A stretch of DNA of 46,527 nucleotides from CAYFMP01 sp964344215 (GTDB lineage: Bacteria > Pseudomonadota > Alphaproteobacteria > Rhodospirillales > Casp-alpha2): assembly GCA_964344215.1 (NCBI GenBank), contig CAYFMP010000026.1, positions 1 through 46,527 on the forward strand, read 5' to 3'. The notes beneath the pieces were generated by a model. It saw nothing but the letters and a program-made list of their open reading frames with translations, searched no databases and was not told the origin of the DNA. Each line of letters starts with the position of its first letter. Positions within the stretch are counted from its first letter, which is position 1. Of the stretch, positions 24,923 through 33,911 are shown piece after piece. Both the position numbers and the translations under genes were made by a program.

Positions 24923-26383
24923 ATGAGAAACCTTGCTTCGCACCGGAGGTTGAGAGGCGGCCTGACGGCGGCGGCGGTGGCCGTCGTCGTGATCGTCGCG
25001 GCGGGCACGGCGCACGCCAAAGCGGCGCCGGAGAGCTTCGCCGACCTGGCCCAGAAACTGCTCCCTTCGGTGGTCAACATTTCGACGACACAGGTTATCG
25101 AAGGCCGCCAGGGACCCGAACTGCCGCAGTTGCCGCCGGGCTCGCCGTTCGAGGACTTTTTCAAGGAGTTCTTCGACCGCAATCAGCCGCAACAGCGCTC
25201 GCGGCGCGCCACCTCGCTGGGGTCGGGGTTCATCATCTCCAAGGACGGCTTCGTGGTCACCAACAACCACGTCATCCAGGACGCCGACGAGATCAAGGTC
25301 ATCCTCCAGGACGATACCCGCCTGACCGCCGAGATTGTCGGTCGCGACCCGAAAACCGACATCGCCTTGCTCAAGGTCAAGACCGATAAGGACCTGGCGG
25401 CGGTCGAGTTCGGCAATTCGGACAAGTCGCGGGTCGGCGATTGGGTGGTCGCCATCGGCAACCCGTTCGGCCTCGGCGGCACGGTGACGGCCGGTATCAT
25501 CTCGGCCCGCGGCCGCGACATCAACGCCGGCCCCTACGACGACTTCATCCAGACCGACGCCTCCATCAACCGCGGCAACTCGGGCGGGCCGATGTTCAAC
25601 CTGGACGGCCGCGTCATCGGCATCAACACGGCCATCTTCTCGCCGTCGGGCGGCAGCGTCGGGATCGGCTTCGCCATTCCCGTTTCGACGGCCGAACCGG
25701 TCATCCGCCAACTCAAGGAACACGGCGAGGTCAAGCGCGGCTGGCTCGGCGTCCATATCCAGGCGGTGACCGAGGAGATCGCCGAGACGCTCGGGCTCGA
25801 AACCGCCGAGGGTGCTCTGGTCGCCAGCGTCATCAAGGACGGCCCGGCCGAGAAAGCCGAGATCAGGCCGGGCGACGTCATTCTCGAGTTCAACGGCCGT
25901 CCGGTGCCCGAGATGCGGGCATTGCCGCGCATCGTCGCCGATACGGAGGTCGGTAAGGAGGTCGAGGTCGTCATCTGGCGCGACGCCAAGAAGGTGACGA
26001 TCATGGTCGCCATCGGCGAGCTCGACGAAGAGGTCGAGGTTTCGGCCCGTACCGGACCCGAGGACAAGGGCGGAGCGCGTACCGTCGATGCTCTCGGTTT
26101 GACGCTGTCGAGCGTCACCCAGGGGCTTCGCGAACGCTACAAGCTGAGCAAGGAATCGAAGGGCGTAGTGGTGACCGCGGTGGACGGTACCGGCCCGGCC
26201 GCCGAGAAAGGCATCCGTCCCGGCGACGTCATCGTCGAGATCAGCCAGGAGGAAGTCACGACGCCGACCCAGATCGTCAACAAGGTCAAGGAGGCCAAGA
26301 AAGCCGGCCGCAAGTCGGTGCTGCTGCTTCTTGAGGGTCAGGGCGGATTGCGTTTCGTCGCCATCCGCATCGAGAAGACCTGA
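24923..26383 (+). CDS. DegP/DegQ-type periplasmic serine protease (Do family)
   Basis: This 486-residue trypsin-like protease has a signal peptide (likely cleavage after AHA, residue 32), a catalytic domain and two PDZ domains. The triad is H116 (TNNHVI), D146 (KTDIALL) and S220 (RGNSGGPMF). PDZ1 begins near GWLGVHIQAVTEEIAETLGL, and PDZ2 covers ALGLTLSSVTQGLRERYKL to the end. It degrades or refolds damaged periplasmic proteins. The upstream position of hflK-hflC-DUF2065 joins cytoplasmic-membrane and periplasmic quality control in one locus, although 193 bases separate DUF2065 from this gene and an own promoter is likely. Confidence 0.95.
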   Translation: MRNLASHRRLRGGLTAAAVAVVVIVAAGTAHAKAAPESFADLAQKLLPSVVNISTTQVIEGRQGPELPQLPPGSPFEDFFKEFFDRNQPQQRSRRATSLGSGFIISKDGFVVTNNHVIQDADEIKVILQDDTRLTAEIVGRDPKTDIALLKVKTDKDLAAVEFGNSDKSRVGDWVVAIGNPFGLGGTVTAGIISARGRDINAGPYDDFIQTDASINRGNSGGPMFNLDGRVIGINTAIFSPSGGSVGIGFAIPVSTAEPVIRQLKEHGEVKRGWLGVHIQAVTEEIAETLGLETAEGALVASVIKDGPAEKAEIRPGDVILEFNGRPVPEMRALPRIVADTEVGKEVEVVIWRDAKKVTIMVAIGELDEEVEVSARTGPEDKGGARTVDALGLTLSSVTQGLRERYKLSKESKGVVVTAVDGTGPAAEKGIRPGDVIVEISQEEVTTPTQIVNKVKEAKKAGRKSVLLLLEGQGGLRFVAIRIEKT

Positions 26384-26412
26384 GCGCGGCCTCAAGGCGG
26401 GTTAAGAACAAG

Positions 26413-26448
26413 CGGCGTCCCGGGCATCACCGGGGCGCCGTTTCTTTT
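26413..26448 (+). terminator. rho-independent terminator after degP
   Basis: An 11-bp stem with one G-U pair, CGGCGTCCCGG facing CCGGGGCGCCG, with a six-base loop is followed by TTTCTTTT. It lies 30 bases after the protease stop and separates it from the trpB-like gene. Confidence 0.9.
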
Positions 26449-26529
26449 GCAAGTGCCGATCCTAAGGGATATGAATGGGCCGACGACCGGCGCTGCCGAG
26501 GGCGCCGGGGAGAGACCAGGAGGCTGCTC

Positions 26530-27897
26530 ATGACCGACGCCGTCAAATACACTCTGCCCGAAGACCGGATCCCGAAATCTTGGTACAACATCGCCGCCGA
26601 TTTGCCGGAGCTTCCGGCCCCCGTCCTGCATCCGGGCACCGGCCAGCCGATCGGTCCCGACGACCTGGCGCCGCTGTTCCCGATGGCCTTGATCGCCCAG
26701 GAAGTGGCGACCGAACGCGAGGTCGAGATCCCCGAGCCGATCCGCGACGTATACAAGCTGTGGCGTCCGGCCCCCGTCTACCGGGCCAGGCGCCTTGAAG
26801 CGGCCCTCGATACACCGGCCAAGATCTATTACAAGTACGAGGGCGTCAGCCCGACCGGCAGCCATAAACCCAACACCGCCGTCGCTCAGGCCTTCTACAA
26901 CAAGGAAGAAGGCACCGCCTGCCTCAGCACCGAGACCGGCGCCGGGCAATGGGGATCGTCGCTGGCTTTCGCCGGCAGCCTGTTCGGGCTCAAGGTCGAC
27001 GTCTACATGGTCAAGATCAGTTTCGAACAGAAGCCCTACCGGCGGGCGTTGATGGAAACCTTCGGTGCCCGCTGCGTCGCCAGCCCCAGCAACGAGACCG
27101 AGGCCGGCCGCGCCATACTCGCCGAGAACCCGGATTCGACGGGCAGCCTCGGCATCGCCATCTCCGAGGCGGTCGAGGTCGCCGCCCAGCGCGACGATAC
27201 GAAATATTCGCTCGGCAGCGTTCTCAATCACGTGCTCCTGCACCAGACCGTGATCGGCCAGGAGGCGATGGCGCAGATGGAAATGGCCGGCGATGAGCCG
27301 GACGTGGTCATCGGCTGCGCCGGCGGGGGGAGCAACTTCGCCGGGCTCGCCTTCCCGTTCTTGGGGCGCAAGCTGAGAGGCGGCGGCGACGTTCGCATCA
27401 TCGCCGTCGAGCCGGCCGCCTGCCCGACCATGACGCGGGGAACCTACGCTTATGACTTCGGCGACACCGGCCACCTGACGCCGCTGGTCAAGATGCACAC
27501 CCTGGGTTCGACCTTCGTGCCCGAGGGCATTCATGCCGGCGGCCTGCGCTACCACGGCATGTCGCCGCTGGTCAGCCACATCCTCAACCTCGGCCTGATC
27601 GAGGCCGAGGCCTATCATCAACTCGAGTGTTTCGAGGCCGGCGTCGACTTCGCCCGGGCCGAAGGCATCGTACCGGCGCCGGAGTCGACCCACGCGGTCC
27701 GCTCCGCCATCGTCGAAGCCCTCAAATGCAAGGAGGAAGGAGCAGACCGGACCATCCTGTTCGGCCTGTCCGGGCACGGCCACTTCGACATGCAGGCCTA
27801 TACCGACTACTTCGCCGGCAAGCTGGCCGACCATGCCCACGACGAGGCCGCGCTGGCCAAGGCCCTCGACGCCCTGCCACCGGTCGCCGCCGAATAG
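26530..27897 (+). CDS. TrpB2-type (TrpB-like) PLP-dependent enzyme
   Basis: This 455-residue protein belongs to the longer TrpB2 branch of tryptophan synthase beta chains. Residues 1-75 carry the TrpB2-specific N-terminus (RIPKSWYNIAADLP, then HPGTGQPIGPDDLAPLFP). The PLP lysine is K113 in EGVSPTGSHKPNTA. The phosphate-binding glycine loop is GCAGGGSNFAGLAFPF, and ETGAGQWGSSLAFAGSLFG is the beta-chain active-site segment. No trpA is adjacent. TrpB2 proteins make tryptophan from indole and serine or act as a stand-alone salvage or serine-deaminating enzyme. The gene stands alone behind a terminator, with AGGAGG upstream of the ATG. Confidence 0.92.
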   Translation: MTDAVKYTLPEDRIPKSWYNIAADLPELPAPVLHPGTGQPIGPDDLAPLFPMALIAQEVATEREVEIPEPIRDVYKLWRPAPVYRARRLEAALDTPAKIYYKYEGVSPTGSHKPNTAVAQAFYNKEEGTACLSTETGAGQWGSSLAFAGSLFGLKVDVYMVKISFEQKPYRRALMETFGARCVASPSNETEAGRAILAENPDSTGSLGIAISEAVEVAAQRDDTKYSLGSVLNHVLLHQTVIGQEAMAQMEMAGDEPDVVIGCAGGGSNFAGLAFPFLGRKLRGGGDVRIIAVEPAACPTMTRGTYAYDFGDTGHLTPLVKMHTLGSTFVPEGIHAGGLRYHGMSPLVSHILNLGLIEAEAYHQLECFEAGVDFARAEGIVPAPESTHAVRSAIVEALKCKEEGADRTILFGLSGHGHFDMQAYTDYFAGKLADHAHDEAALAKALDALPPVAAE

Positions 27898-27927
27898 CGC
27901 TTTGGCCGATCCGCAGGGAAACCACCC

Positions 27928-29172
27928 GTGACCGGTCCCCTGGTCCGGCCGTTCGCCGCCCTCAGGCCGACGCCTGAACGGGCGGCCGAGGTGGCGGCGC
28001 CGCCCTACGACGTGTTGTCGACCGAAGAGGCGCGGCGGCTGGCCAATGGCAATCCGTGGAGCTTCCTGCACATCTCGAAGCCGGAGATCGACCTGCCGCC
28101 CGATACCGATCCCTATTCGGACGCGGTCTACGCGAAAGGGGCCGACAACCTGAAACGGATGATCGACGAAGGCGTGCTCGAGCGCGATGCCCGCCCCTGC
28201 TACTACGTCTACCGATTGGAAGCGGGCGAGCACACCCAGACCGGCATCGTCGCCGCCGGCGCCGTCGCCGCCTACGAGGCCAACCGCATTCGCCGCCACG
28301 AGTTCACGACGCCCTTGAAGGAGGACGACAGGGTCCGCCAGATCGACGCCCTCGGCGCCCAGACCGGGCCGGTCATGGTCACCCACCGTCGCGATGCGGC
28401 CTTGAGCGACATCGTCGGCAGGGTGACGGCGACGCCACCGGCCTATGCGGTGAGCGCCGAGGGCGGCGTCGTCCACGTGCTGTGGGTGGTCGAAGAGGCC
28501 GCCGACATCGCCGCCATTACCGACGCCTTCGAGGCCATGGAGGCGATCTACATCGCCGACGGACATCACCGCTCGGCCGCCGCCGCCCGGGTCGCGGCAG
28601 CGCGCCGCCAGGCGGATGCGGAGCCGTCGCCGGAGCGGGCTTACGAATCGTTCCTGATCGTCTCCTTTCCCGACGACGAGGTTAAAATTCTCGACTACAA
28701 CCGGGTCGTCGCCGATCTGGGCGGCCACACCGTCGAGGCTTTCCTCGGCCTGGTCGGCGAGGCGTTCGAGGTGTCGGCCAGCGACGGCCGGGCCATACCC
28801 GATCGGCGCGGCGATATCGGCATGTATGTGGACGGCGGCTGGTATCGGTTGACGCCGAAGGTGCGGGCGCCGGCCGACGATCCGGTCGCCGCCCTCGACG
28901 TCAGCCGCTTAGGTCAACATCTTCTCGAACCGGTCCTCGGCATCGGCGACCCGCGCACGGATCCGCGCATCGGCTTCGTCGGCGGCGTGCGCGGCCTCGG
29001 AGAATTGGAGCGACGGGTGGATAAGGGCAAGGCGGCCGTCGCCTTCGCCCTCTATCCGACGGCGCTGGCCGATCTGATGGCGGTCGCCGACGCCGGCCGG
29101 GTGATGCCGCCGAAATCGACATGGTTCGAGCCGAAACTGGCCGACGGCCTGGTGTCGCTGGTCATCGATTAA
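27928..29172 (+). CDS. DUF1015-family protein
   Basis: This 414-residue protein starts at GTG, 30 bases after trpB2. It has the DUF1015 hallmarks: RPFAALRPTPERAAEVAAPPYDVLSTEEARRLANGNPWSFLHISKPEIDLP at the N-terminus, then YYVYRLE, RRHEFTTPLKEDDRVRQIDALGAQTGPVMV, IADGHHRSAAAARVA and the C-terminal MPPKSTWFEPKLADGLV. The family is widespread; it is sometimes found near serine-metabolism genes and has no proven activity. Its histidine-rich GHHR and HEFT motifs look catalytic or metal-binding. The tight spacing suggests cotranscription with trpB2 and possibly miaA. Confidence 0.92.
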   Translation: MTGPLVRPFAALRPTPERAAEVAAPPYDVLSTEEARRLANGNPWSFLHISKPEIDLPPDTDPYSDAVYAKGADNLKRMIDEGVLERDARPCYYVYRLEAGEHTQTGIVAAGAVAAYEANRIRRHEFTTPLKEDDRVRQIDALGAQTGPVMVTHRRDAALSDIVGRVTATPPAYAVSAEGGVVHVLWVVEEAADIAAITDAFEAMEAIYIADGHHRSAAAARVAAARRQADAEPSPERAYESFLIVSFPDDEVKILDYNRVVADLGGHTVEAFLGLVGEAFEVSASDGRAIPDRRGDIGMYVDGGWYRLTPKVRAPADDPVAALDVSRLGQHLLEPVLGIGDPRTDPRIGFVGGVRGLGELERRVDKGKAAVAFALYPTALADLMAVADAGRVMPPKSTWFEPKLADGLVSLVID

Positions 29173-29189
29173 GGCTATCGCCGGCCCGC

Positions 29190-30149
29190 ATGGGAAACGC
29201 CTTGGCCGTGTCGGAACCGAGCCCCATCGTTATCGTCGCCGGACCGACCGCCAGCGGCAAGTCGGCGCTGGCGCTCGATATCGCCGAGGCCTTCGCCGGC
29301 AGCCTGATCAACGCCGACAGCATGCAGGTCTACGCCGAACTTCGCGTGCTGACGGCGCGGCCCGGCACCGCCGATCTGGCCCGCGCGCCGCACCATCTGT
29401 TCGGGGTGCTGCCGGCGGCCGAGGCCGGGTCGGCCGGGCGCTGGCTGGAAATGGCGCTCGGCACGATCGCCGAGGTTCGCCAAGCCGGGCGACTGCCGAT
29501 CATCGTCGGTGGCACCGGCCTTTATCTGAAGGCGTTGACCGAAGGTCTGGCGCCGGTGCCGGAGATCCCCGACGACGTCAACGCCGAAGCCCGCCGCCTG
29601 CACCAGGAGTTGGGCGGCGAGGCGTTCCGCGAGCGCTTGGCCGAGATCGACCCGGAAAGTGCGGCCCGGCTGCCGGCCGGCGATTCGCAACGGCTCGTCC
29701 GCGCCTACGCCGTCGCCCGCGCCACCGGCCGACCCCTCGCCGACTGGCAGGCCGACGACGGGCAGACACCGCCGGGTCCTTTCGTCACCGTCGCGTTGGA
29801 GCCGCCGCGTGACGACCTCTACCGGGCGATCGACGCCCGCTTCGAGGCGATGTTGGCGGCCGGCGCCCTCGACGAAGTGCGTGGACTCGCCGCCCTCGGC
29901 CTCGCCCCCGAGTTGCCGGCCATGAAGGCCTTGGGAGTGCCCGAGCTGATCCGCCACCTGGGCGGCGAATGCAGCCTCGAGGAGGCCGCCGACAGGGCAC
30001 GCCAGGCGACCCGCAACTTCGCCAAGCGCCAGACCACCTGGCTGCGTCATCAACTCGCCGCCGACCACGTCGTCGAGTCCCTCTATACGGCGGAACTGAA
30101 GGACCGGGTGCTCGGCATTCTGGGGCCGAAACTGCGCAAATCGGCCTGA
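29190..30149 (+). CDS. miaA: tRNA dimethylallyltransferase MiaA
   Basis: This 319-residue enzyme adds the isopentenyl group to A37 of tRNAs reading UNN codons. The P-loop is VAGPTASGKSALALDIA. DSMQVYAELRVLTARP and HHLFGVLPAAEAGSAGRWLEMA form the tRNA- and substrate-binding core. GRLPIIVGGTGLYLKALTEGLA and the C-terminal ATRNFAKRQTTWLRHQ are family signatures. The ATG at 29190 was chosen over an upstream in-frame reading that overlaps the DUF1015 gene. It lies 17 bases after that gene. Confidence 0.96.
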   Translation: MGNALAVSEPSPIVIVAGPTASGKSALALDIAEAFAGSLINADSMQVYAELRVLTARPGTADLARAPHHLFGVLPAAEAGSAGRWLEMALGTIAEVRQAGRLPIIVGGTGLYLKALTEGLAPVPEIPDDVNAEARRLHQELGGEAFRERLAEIDPESAARLPAGDSQRLVRAYAVARATGRPLADWQADDGQTPPGPFVTVALEPPRDDLYRAIDARFEAMLAAGALDEVRGLAALGLAPELPAMKALGVPELIRHLGGECSLEEAADRARQATRNFAKRQTTWLRHQLAADHVVESLYTAELKDRVLGILGPKLRKSA

Positions 30150-30212
30150 GAAGGCGCGCAACAATCGGAAAGATTATTGCGCAAAAACTTTTCATTTATT
30201 CGCCGGTTTTTG

Positions 30213-30241
30213 TTGACCCGTCCGGGGCGAGAGATTAGGTT
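30213..30241 (+). promoter_or_regulatory. candidate ilvBNC promoter
   Basis: TTGACC (30213-30218) and TAGGTT (30236-30241) are separated by 17 bases and lie about 160 bases upstream of ilvB. The predicted leader contains a GC-rich hairpin around 30299-30322 (CGGCCGG facing CCGGCCG). I found no leucine/isoleucine/valine-rich leader peptide, so classical attenuation is not evident here. Confidence 0.55.
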
Positions 30242-30403
30242 GCGGGCTCCCCATCCAACGGCCTGGGTATCTGGGGGCCCGGGGACTAGATGCAGACGCG
30301 GCCGGGGCCTAGGCGCCGGCCGTCGGTTTGTGCGTTGCGGCGAAGGCTCCGAGAGGGGTCCGTCGCAAAGAAACGAACGAGAACGAACAGAAGGAACGGT
30401 GCC

Positions 30404-32170
30404 ATGCCCACGGCCATGATGAGCGGATCGGAGATCGTCTTGAAAGCGCTCGAGGATCAGGGCGTAACCGAGATTTTCGGATACCCGGGCGGCGCCGTAC
30501 TGCCGATCTACGACGCCATCTTCAACCAGAACCGAATCCGCCACATTCTGGTCCGCCAGGAAGGCGGCGCCGTTCATGCGGCGGAGGGCTACGCACGCTC
30601 GACCGGCAAGGTCGGCGTCGTCCTGGTGACGTCCGGACCCGGCGCCACCAACGCCGTCACCGGCCTGACGGACGCGTTGATGGACAGCGTTCCGGTGATC
30701 TGCCTGACCGGCCAGGTGCCGACTCACCTGATCGGCAACGACGCATTCCAGGAAGCCGACACCACCGGAATCACGCGGCCGTGCACCAAGCACAACTACC
30801 TGGTCAAGAGCATCGAGGACCTGCCGCGCATCATGCACGAGGCCTTTCACGTGGCGCGCCGCGGCCGTCCCGGCCCGGTCGTCATCGATCTGCCGAAGGA
30901 CGTCCTGATGGACGAGGGCTCCTATGTGCCGAAGGAGAAGTTCTCGCACGACAACTACCAGCCGCAGGTGAAGGGTGACCTCGACAAGATCAAGGCGGCG
31001 GTCGAAATAATTGCCGGGGCCAAGAAGCCGGTCATCTATGCCGGCGGCGGGGTCGTCAATTCAGGCCCGGCCGCCTCGCAGTTGCTGGCCCAACTGGTGC
31101 ACCTCAGTGGCGCGCCGTGCACCCTGACGCTGATGGGATTGGGCGCCTTTCCGGCCTCCGACAAGCAGTTCATCGGCATGGTCGGCATGCACGGCACCTA
31201 TGAATCCAACCTGACCATGCACGATTGCGACGTCATGGTGGCCGTCGGCGCCCGCTTCGACGACCGCATTACCGGCAAGCTGTCGGAGTTTTCTCCCCAT
31301 TCGAAAAAGATCCACATCGACATCGACCCGTCGTCGATAAACAAGAACGTGCCGGTCGACATCGCCGTCGTCGGCGACGTCGGCCACGTGCTTGAGGACA
31401 TGATCAAGGTGTGGCGCTCGAGCCAGGCCAAGCCAGACCAGAAGGCCCTGAAGGCGTGGTGGAAACAGATCGACGAATGGCGCGCCGTCGAGTGCCTGAA
31501 GTTCGAGCAGTCGTCCAAGGTCATCAAGCCGCAATACGCCATCCAGCGCCTCTACGAGGCGACCGTGAAATCGAAGAAGGAGGTGTTCATCTCGACCGAG
31601 GTCGGCCAGCACCAGATGTGGGCGGCCCAGCACTTCCATTTCGACAAGCCCAACCGGTGGCTGACCTCGGGCGGGCTCGGCACCATGGGTTACGGGCTGC
31701 CGGCCGCCATGGGCGTGCAGGTGGCGTATCCGGACGCGCTGGTCATCGACATCGCCGGCGAGGCGTCGTTCCTGATGAACATGCAGGAGCTTTCGACCAT
31801 CGCCCAGTACCGGTTGCCGGTGAAGTCGTTCATCCTCAACAACTTCTACATGGGCATGGTGCGCCAATGGCAGGAACTGCTGCACGGCGGGCGCTATGCG
31901 GAAAGCTACATGGAAAGCTTGCCTGACTTCGTCAAGCTGGCCGAGACCTTCAACATGGTCGGCCTGCGCGCCACCAAACCTTCCGAGGTCGACGGCGTCA
32001 TCGAGGAAATGCTGAAGACCGACAAGGCGGTAATTTGCGACATCCAGGTCGATCCCAAGGAAAACTGCTTCCCGATGATCCCGTCCGGCTCGGCCCACAA
32101 TGAAATGCTGTTGGGACCCGACGACAAGGCAGAAAAGCCGGTTTCCGAGAACGGCATGGTCCTGGTGTAA
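30404..32170 (+). CDS. ilvB: acetolactate synthase large subunit
   Basis: This 588-residue ThDP- and FAD-dependent catalytic subunit makes 2-acetolactate from pyruvate (or acetohydroxybutyrate with 2-ketobutyrate), the first common step to valine, leucine and isoleucine. The catalytic glutamate is in LVRQEGGAVHAAEGYAR. The FAD-domain segment GRPGPVVIDLPKDV is present. The ThDP/magnesium region reads GLGTMGYGLPAAMGVQVAYPDALVIDIAGEASFLMNMQEL, with A in the usual GDASF position (GEASF). AAGGA lies eight bases before the chosen ATG; an in-frame extension to 30290 is GC-shadow-like and was rejected. ilvN follows after five bases. Confidence 0.95.
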   Translation: MPTAMMSGSEIVLKALEDQGVTEIFGYPGGAVLPIYDAIFNQNRIRHILVRQEGGAVHAAEGYARSTGKVGVVLVTSGPGATNAVTGLTDALMDSVPVICLTGQVPTHLIGNDAFQEADTTGITRPCTKHNYLVKSIEDLPRIMHEAFHVARRGRPGPVVIDLPKDVLMDEGSYVPKEKFSHDNYQPQVKGDLDKIKAAVEIIAGAKKPVIYAGGGVVNSGPAASQLLAQLVHLSGAPCTLTLMGLGAFPASDKQFIGMVGMHGTYESNLTMHDCDVMVAVGARFDDRITGKLSEFSPHSKKIHIDIDPSSINKNVPVDIAVVGDVGHVLEDMIKVWRSSQAKPDQKALKAWWKQIDEWRAVECLKFEQSSKVIKPQYAIQRLYEATVKSKKEVFISTEVGQHQMWAAQHFHFDKPNRWLTSGGLGTMGYGLPAAMGVQVAYPDALVIDIAGEASFLMNMQELSTIAQYRLPVKSFILNNFYMGMVRQWQELLHGGRYAESYMESLPDFVKLAETFNMVGLRATKPSEVDGVIEEMLKTDKAVICDIQVDPKENCFPMIPSGSAHNEMLLGPDDKAEKPVSENGMVLV

Positions 32171-32175
32171 GTCCC

Positions 32176-32703
32176 ATGAGCCCCCGCAGCCAAGAGCTCC
32201 GCACTCACACTATCGCCGTCCTGGTCGACAACGAGCCGGGCGTGTTGGCCCGCGTCATCGGCCTGTTTTCGGGCCGCGGCTACAACATCGAGAGCCTGAC
32301 CGTGGCCGAGACCGACCCGGAGAGCAAGATGTCCCGGATCACGGTCGTGACGACGGGAACGGAAATGGTCATCGAGCAGATCAAGGCGCAACTGGCCCGC
32401 CTGGTGCCGGTCCACAACGTCCGCGACCTCACCCTGTTCGGCAAGTCGGTGGAGCGCGAACTGGCCCTGGTCAAGGTCGTCGGCATCGGCGAGAAGCGGG
32501 TCGAAAGCCTGCGCATCGCCGACATCTTCCGCGCCCGGGTGCTCGATTCGACCAACGAATCGTTCGTCTTCGAGATCGTCGGCGACACCGGCAAGCTCGA
32601 TGCCTTCATCGAACTGATGCGGCCCTTGGGGCTGATCGACGTATCCAGGACCGGCGTCGCCGCCATCGCCCGCGGCACCAAGCCGCTCGACGTCGCCTAT
32701 TGA
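32176..32703 (+). CDS. ilvN: acetolactate synthase small (regulatory) subunit
   Basis: This 175-residue regulatory subunit has an N-terminal ACT domain (HTIAVLVDNEPGVLARVIGLFSGRGYNIESLTV) and a C-terminal ALS_ss domain (ERELALVKVVGIGEKRVESLRIADIFRARVLDST, ending ARGTKPLDVAY). The ACT domain is where valine feedback inhibition acts in characterised enzymes. The length matches the long IlvH-type subunit. It lies five bases after ilvB and 58 bases before ilvC, so the three form one operon. Confidence 0.96.
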   Translation: MSPRSQELRTHTIAVLVDNEPGVLARVIGLFSGRGYNIESLTVAETDPESKMSRITVVTTGTEMVIEQIKAQLARLVPVHNVRDLTLFGKSVERELALVKVVGIGEKRVESLRIADIFRARVLDSTNESFVFEIVGDTGKLDAFIELMRPLGLIDVSRTGVAAIARGTKPLDVAY

Positions 32704-32761
32704 ATCCGGCGACGCCACCACGAAATCGATATTGAACGCTCACGTGAAGGGAAAATGAAAA

Positions 32762-33781
32762 ATGCGCGTGTATTATGACAGAGACGCCGATGTCAACCTG
32801 ATCAAAGGAAAGAAGATCGCCATCGTCGGCTACGGCAGCCAGGGCCATGCCCACGCCTTGAACTTGCGCGATTCCGGCGTCAAGGAAGTGGCGGTGGCGC
32901 TGCGCGAGGGATCGGCCAGCGCCAAGAAGGCGGAAGCCGAGAACTTCAAGGTGATGACCCCGGCCGAGGCCGCCAAGTGGGCCGACGTGATTATGGTGCT
33001 GTCGCCCGACGAGGGCCAGGCGGCGCTTTACAACGACCACATCAAGGACAACCTCAAGAAAGGCGCGGCGCTGGCTTTCGCCCACGGTCTCAACATCCAC
33101 TTCCGGCTTATCGAAGCGCGCGAAGACCTCGACGTCTTCATGATCGCACCGAAGGGACCGGGCCACACGGTGCGTTCCGAATACCAGCGCGGCGCCGGCG
33201 TGCCCTGCCTGGTAGCCGTCCACCAGGACGCCAGCGGCAATACCATGGACCTGGCCATCAGTTACGCCTCGGGCCTCGGCGCCGGGCGCGCCGGCATGAT
33301 CGAGACCACCTTCGGCGACGAATGCGAGACCGACCTGTTCGGCGAGCAAGCGGTGCTGTGCGGCGGCTTGAGTTCGCTGATCATGGCCGGCTACGAGACC
33401 CTGGTCGAGGCCGGCTACGAGCCGGAGATGGCCTATTTCGAATGCTGCCACGAGGTCAAGCTGATCGTCGATCTGATCTACGAGGGCGGCATCGCCAACA
33501 TGCGCTATTCGGTCTCCAACACCGCCGAGTACGGCGACTACGTGTCCGGCCCCCGGGTCATCGACGAAGGCACCAAGGCCCGCATGCGCGAGATCCTGGC
33601 CGATATCCAATCGGGCCGTTTCGTGACGCAGTGGATGAACGAAAACCGGGCCGGCCAGCCGAGCTTCAAGGCGATGCGCCGGCGCGCCGCCGCTCACGGC
33701 GTCGAGCAGGTCGGCGAGAAGCTGCGCGCCATGATGCCGTGGATCGCCGAGAACGCCCTGGTCGACAAGTCGAAGAACTAG
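32762..33781 (+). CDS. ilvC: ketol-acid reductoisomerase (class I)
   Basis: This 339-residue NADPH-dependent enzyme isomerises and reduces acetolactate to dihydroxyisovalerate. The nucleotide-binding loop is GYGSQGHAHALNLRDSGVKEVAVALREGS, where the arginine and serines suit NADPH. The knotted C-terminal domain carries the metal ligands in ETTFGDECETDLFGEQAVLCGG and EAGYEPEMAYFECCHEVKLIVDLIYEGGI. The length is that of the short class I form. AAGGGA precedes the ATG. A strong terminator follows, closing the ilvBNC operon. Confidence 0.97.
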   Translation: MRVYYDRDADVNLIKGKKIAIVGYGSQGHAHALNLRDSGVKEVAVALREGSASAKKAEAENFKVMTPAEAAKWADVIMVLSPDEGQAALYNDHIKDNLKKGAALAFAHGLNIHFRLIEAREDLDVFMIAPKGPGHTVRSEYQRGAGVPCLVAVHQDASGNTMDLAISYASGLGAGRAGMIETTFGDECETDLFGEQAVLCGGLSSLIMAGYETLVEAGYEPEMAYFECCHEVKLIVDLIYEGGIANMRYSVSNTAEYGDYVSGPRVIDEGTKARMREILADIQSGRFVTQWMNENRAGQPSFKAMRRRAAAHGVEQVGEKLRAMMPWIAENALVDKSKN

Positions 33782-33848
33782 CCCCGGCCGGCGCCGCGTC
33801 GATCCGATCGGATAGCGGTCCAGAGAGATTCAGCGCGATTGACAACGG

Positions 33849-33884
33849 GGGCGTCGCCCGGTTTATTCCGGGCGGCGCCCTTTT
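33849..33884 (+). terminator. rho-independent terminator after ilvC
   Basis: A 13-bp stem with one G-U pair, GGGCGTCGCCCGG facing CCGGGCGGCGCCC, with a TTTATT loop is followed by TTTT. It lies between ilvC and pyc. Confidence 0.92.
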
Positions 33885-33911
33885 CACTGAAAGCCCCGTG
33901 AGGAGACCCGA

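Noticed and set aside
26392..28728. A 778-codon minus-strand open frame antisense to trpB2 and DUF1015
   Set aside because: It is a GC-driven shadow of two well-supported genes and crosses a terminator.
30236..30403. Possible attenuator leader peptide before ilvB
   Set aside because: No short frame rich in leucine, isoleucine or valine codons was found, and no T-run terminator follows the GC-rich hairpin.
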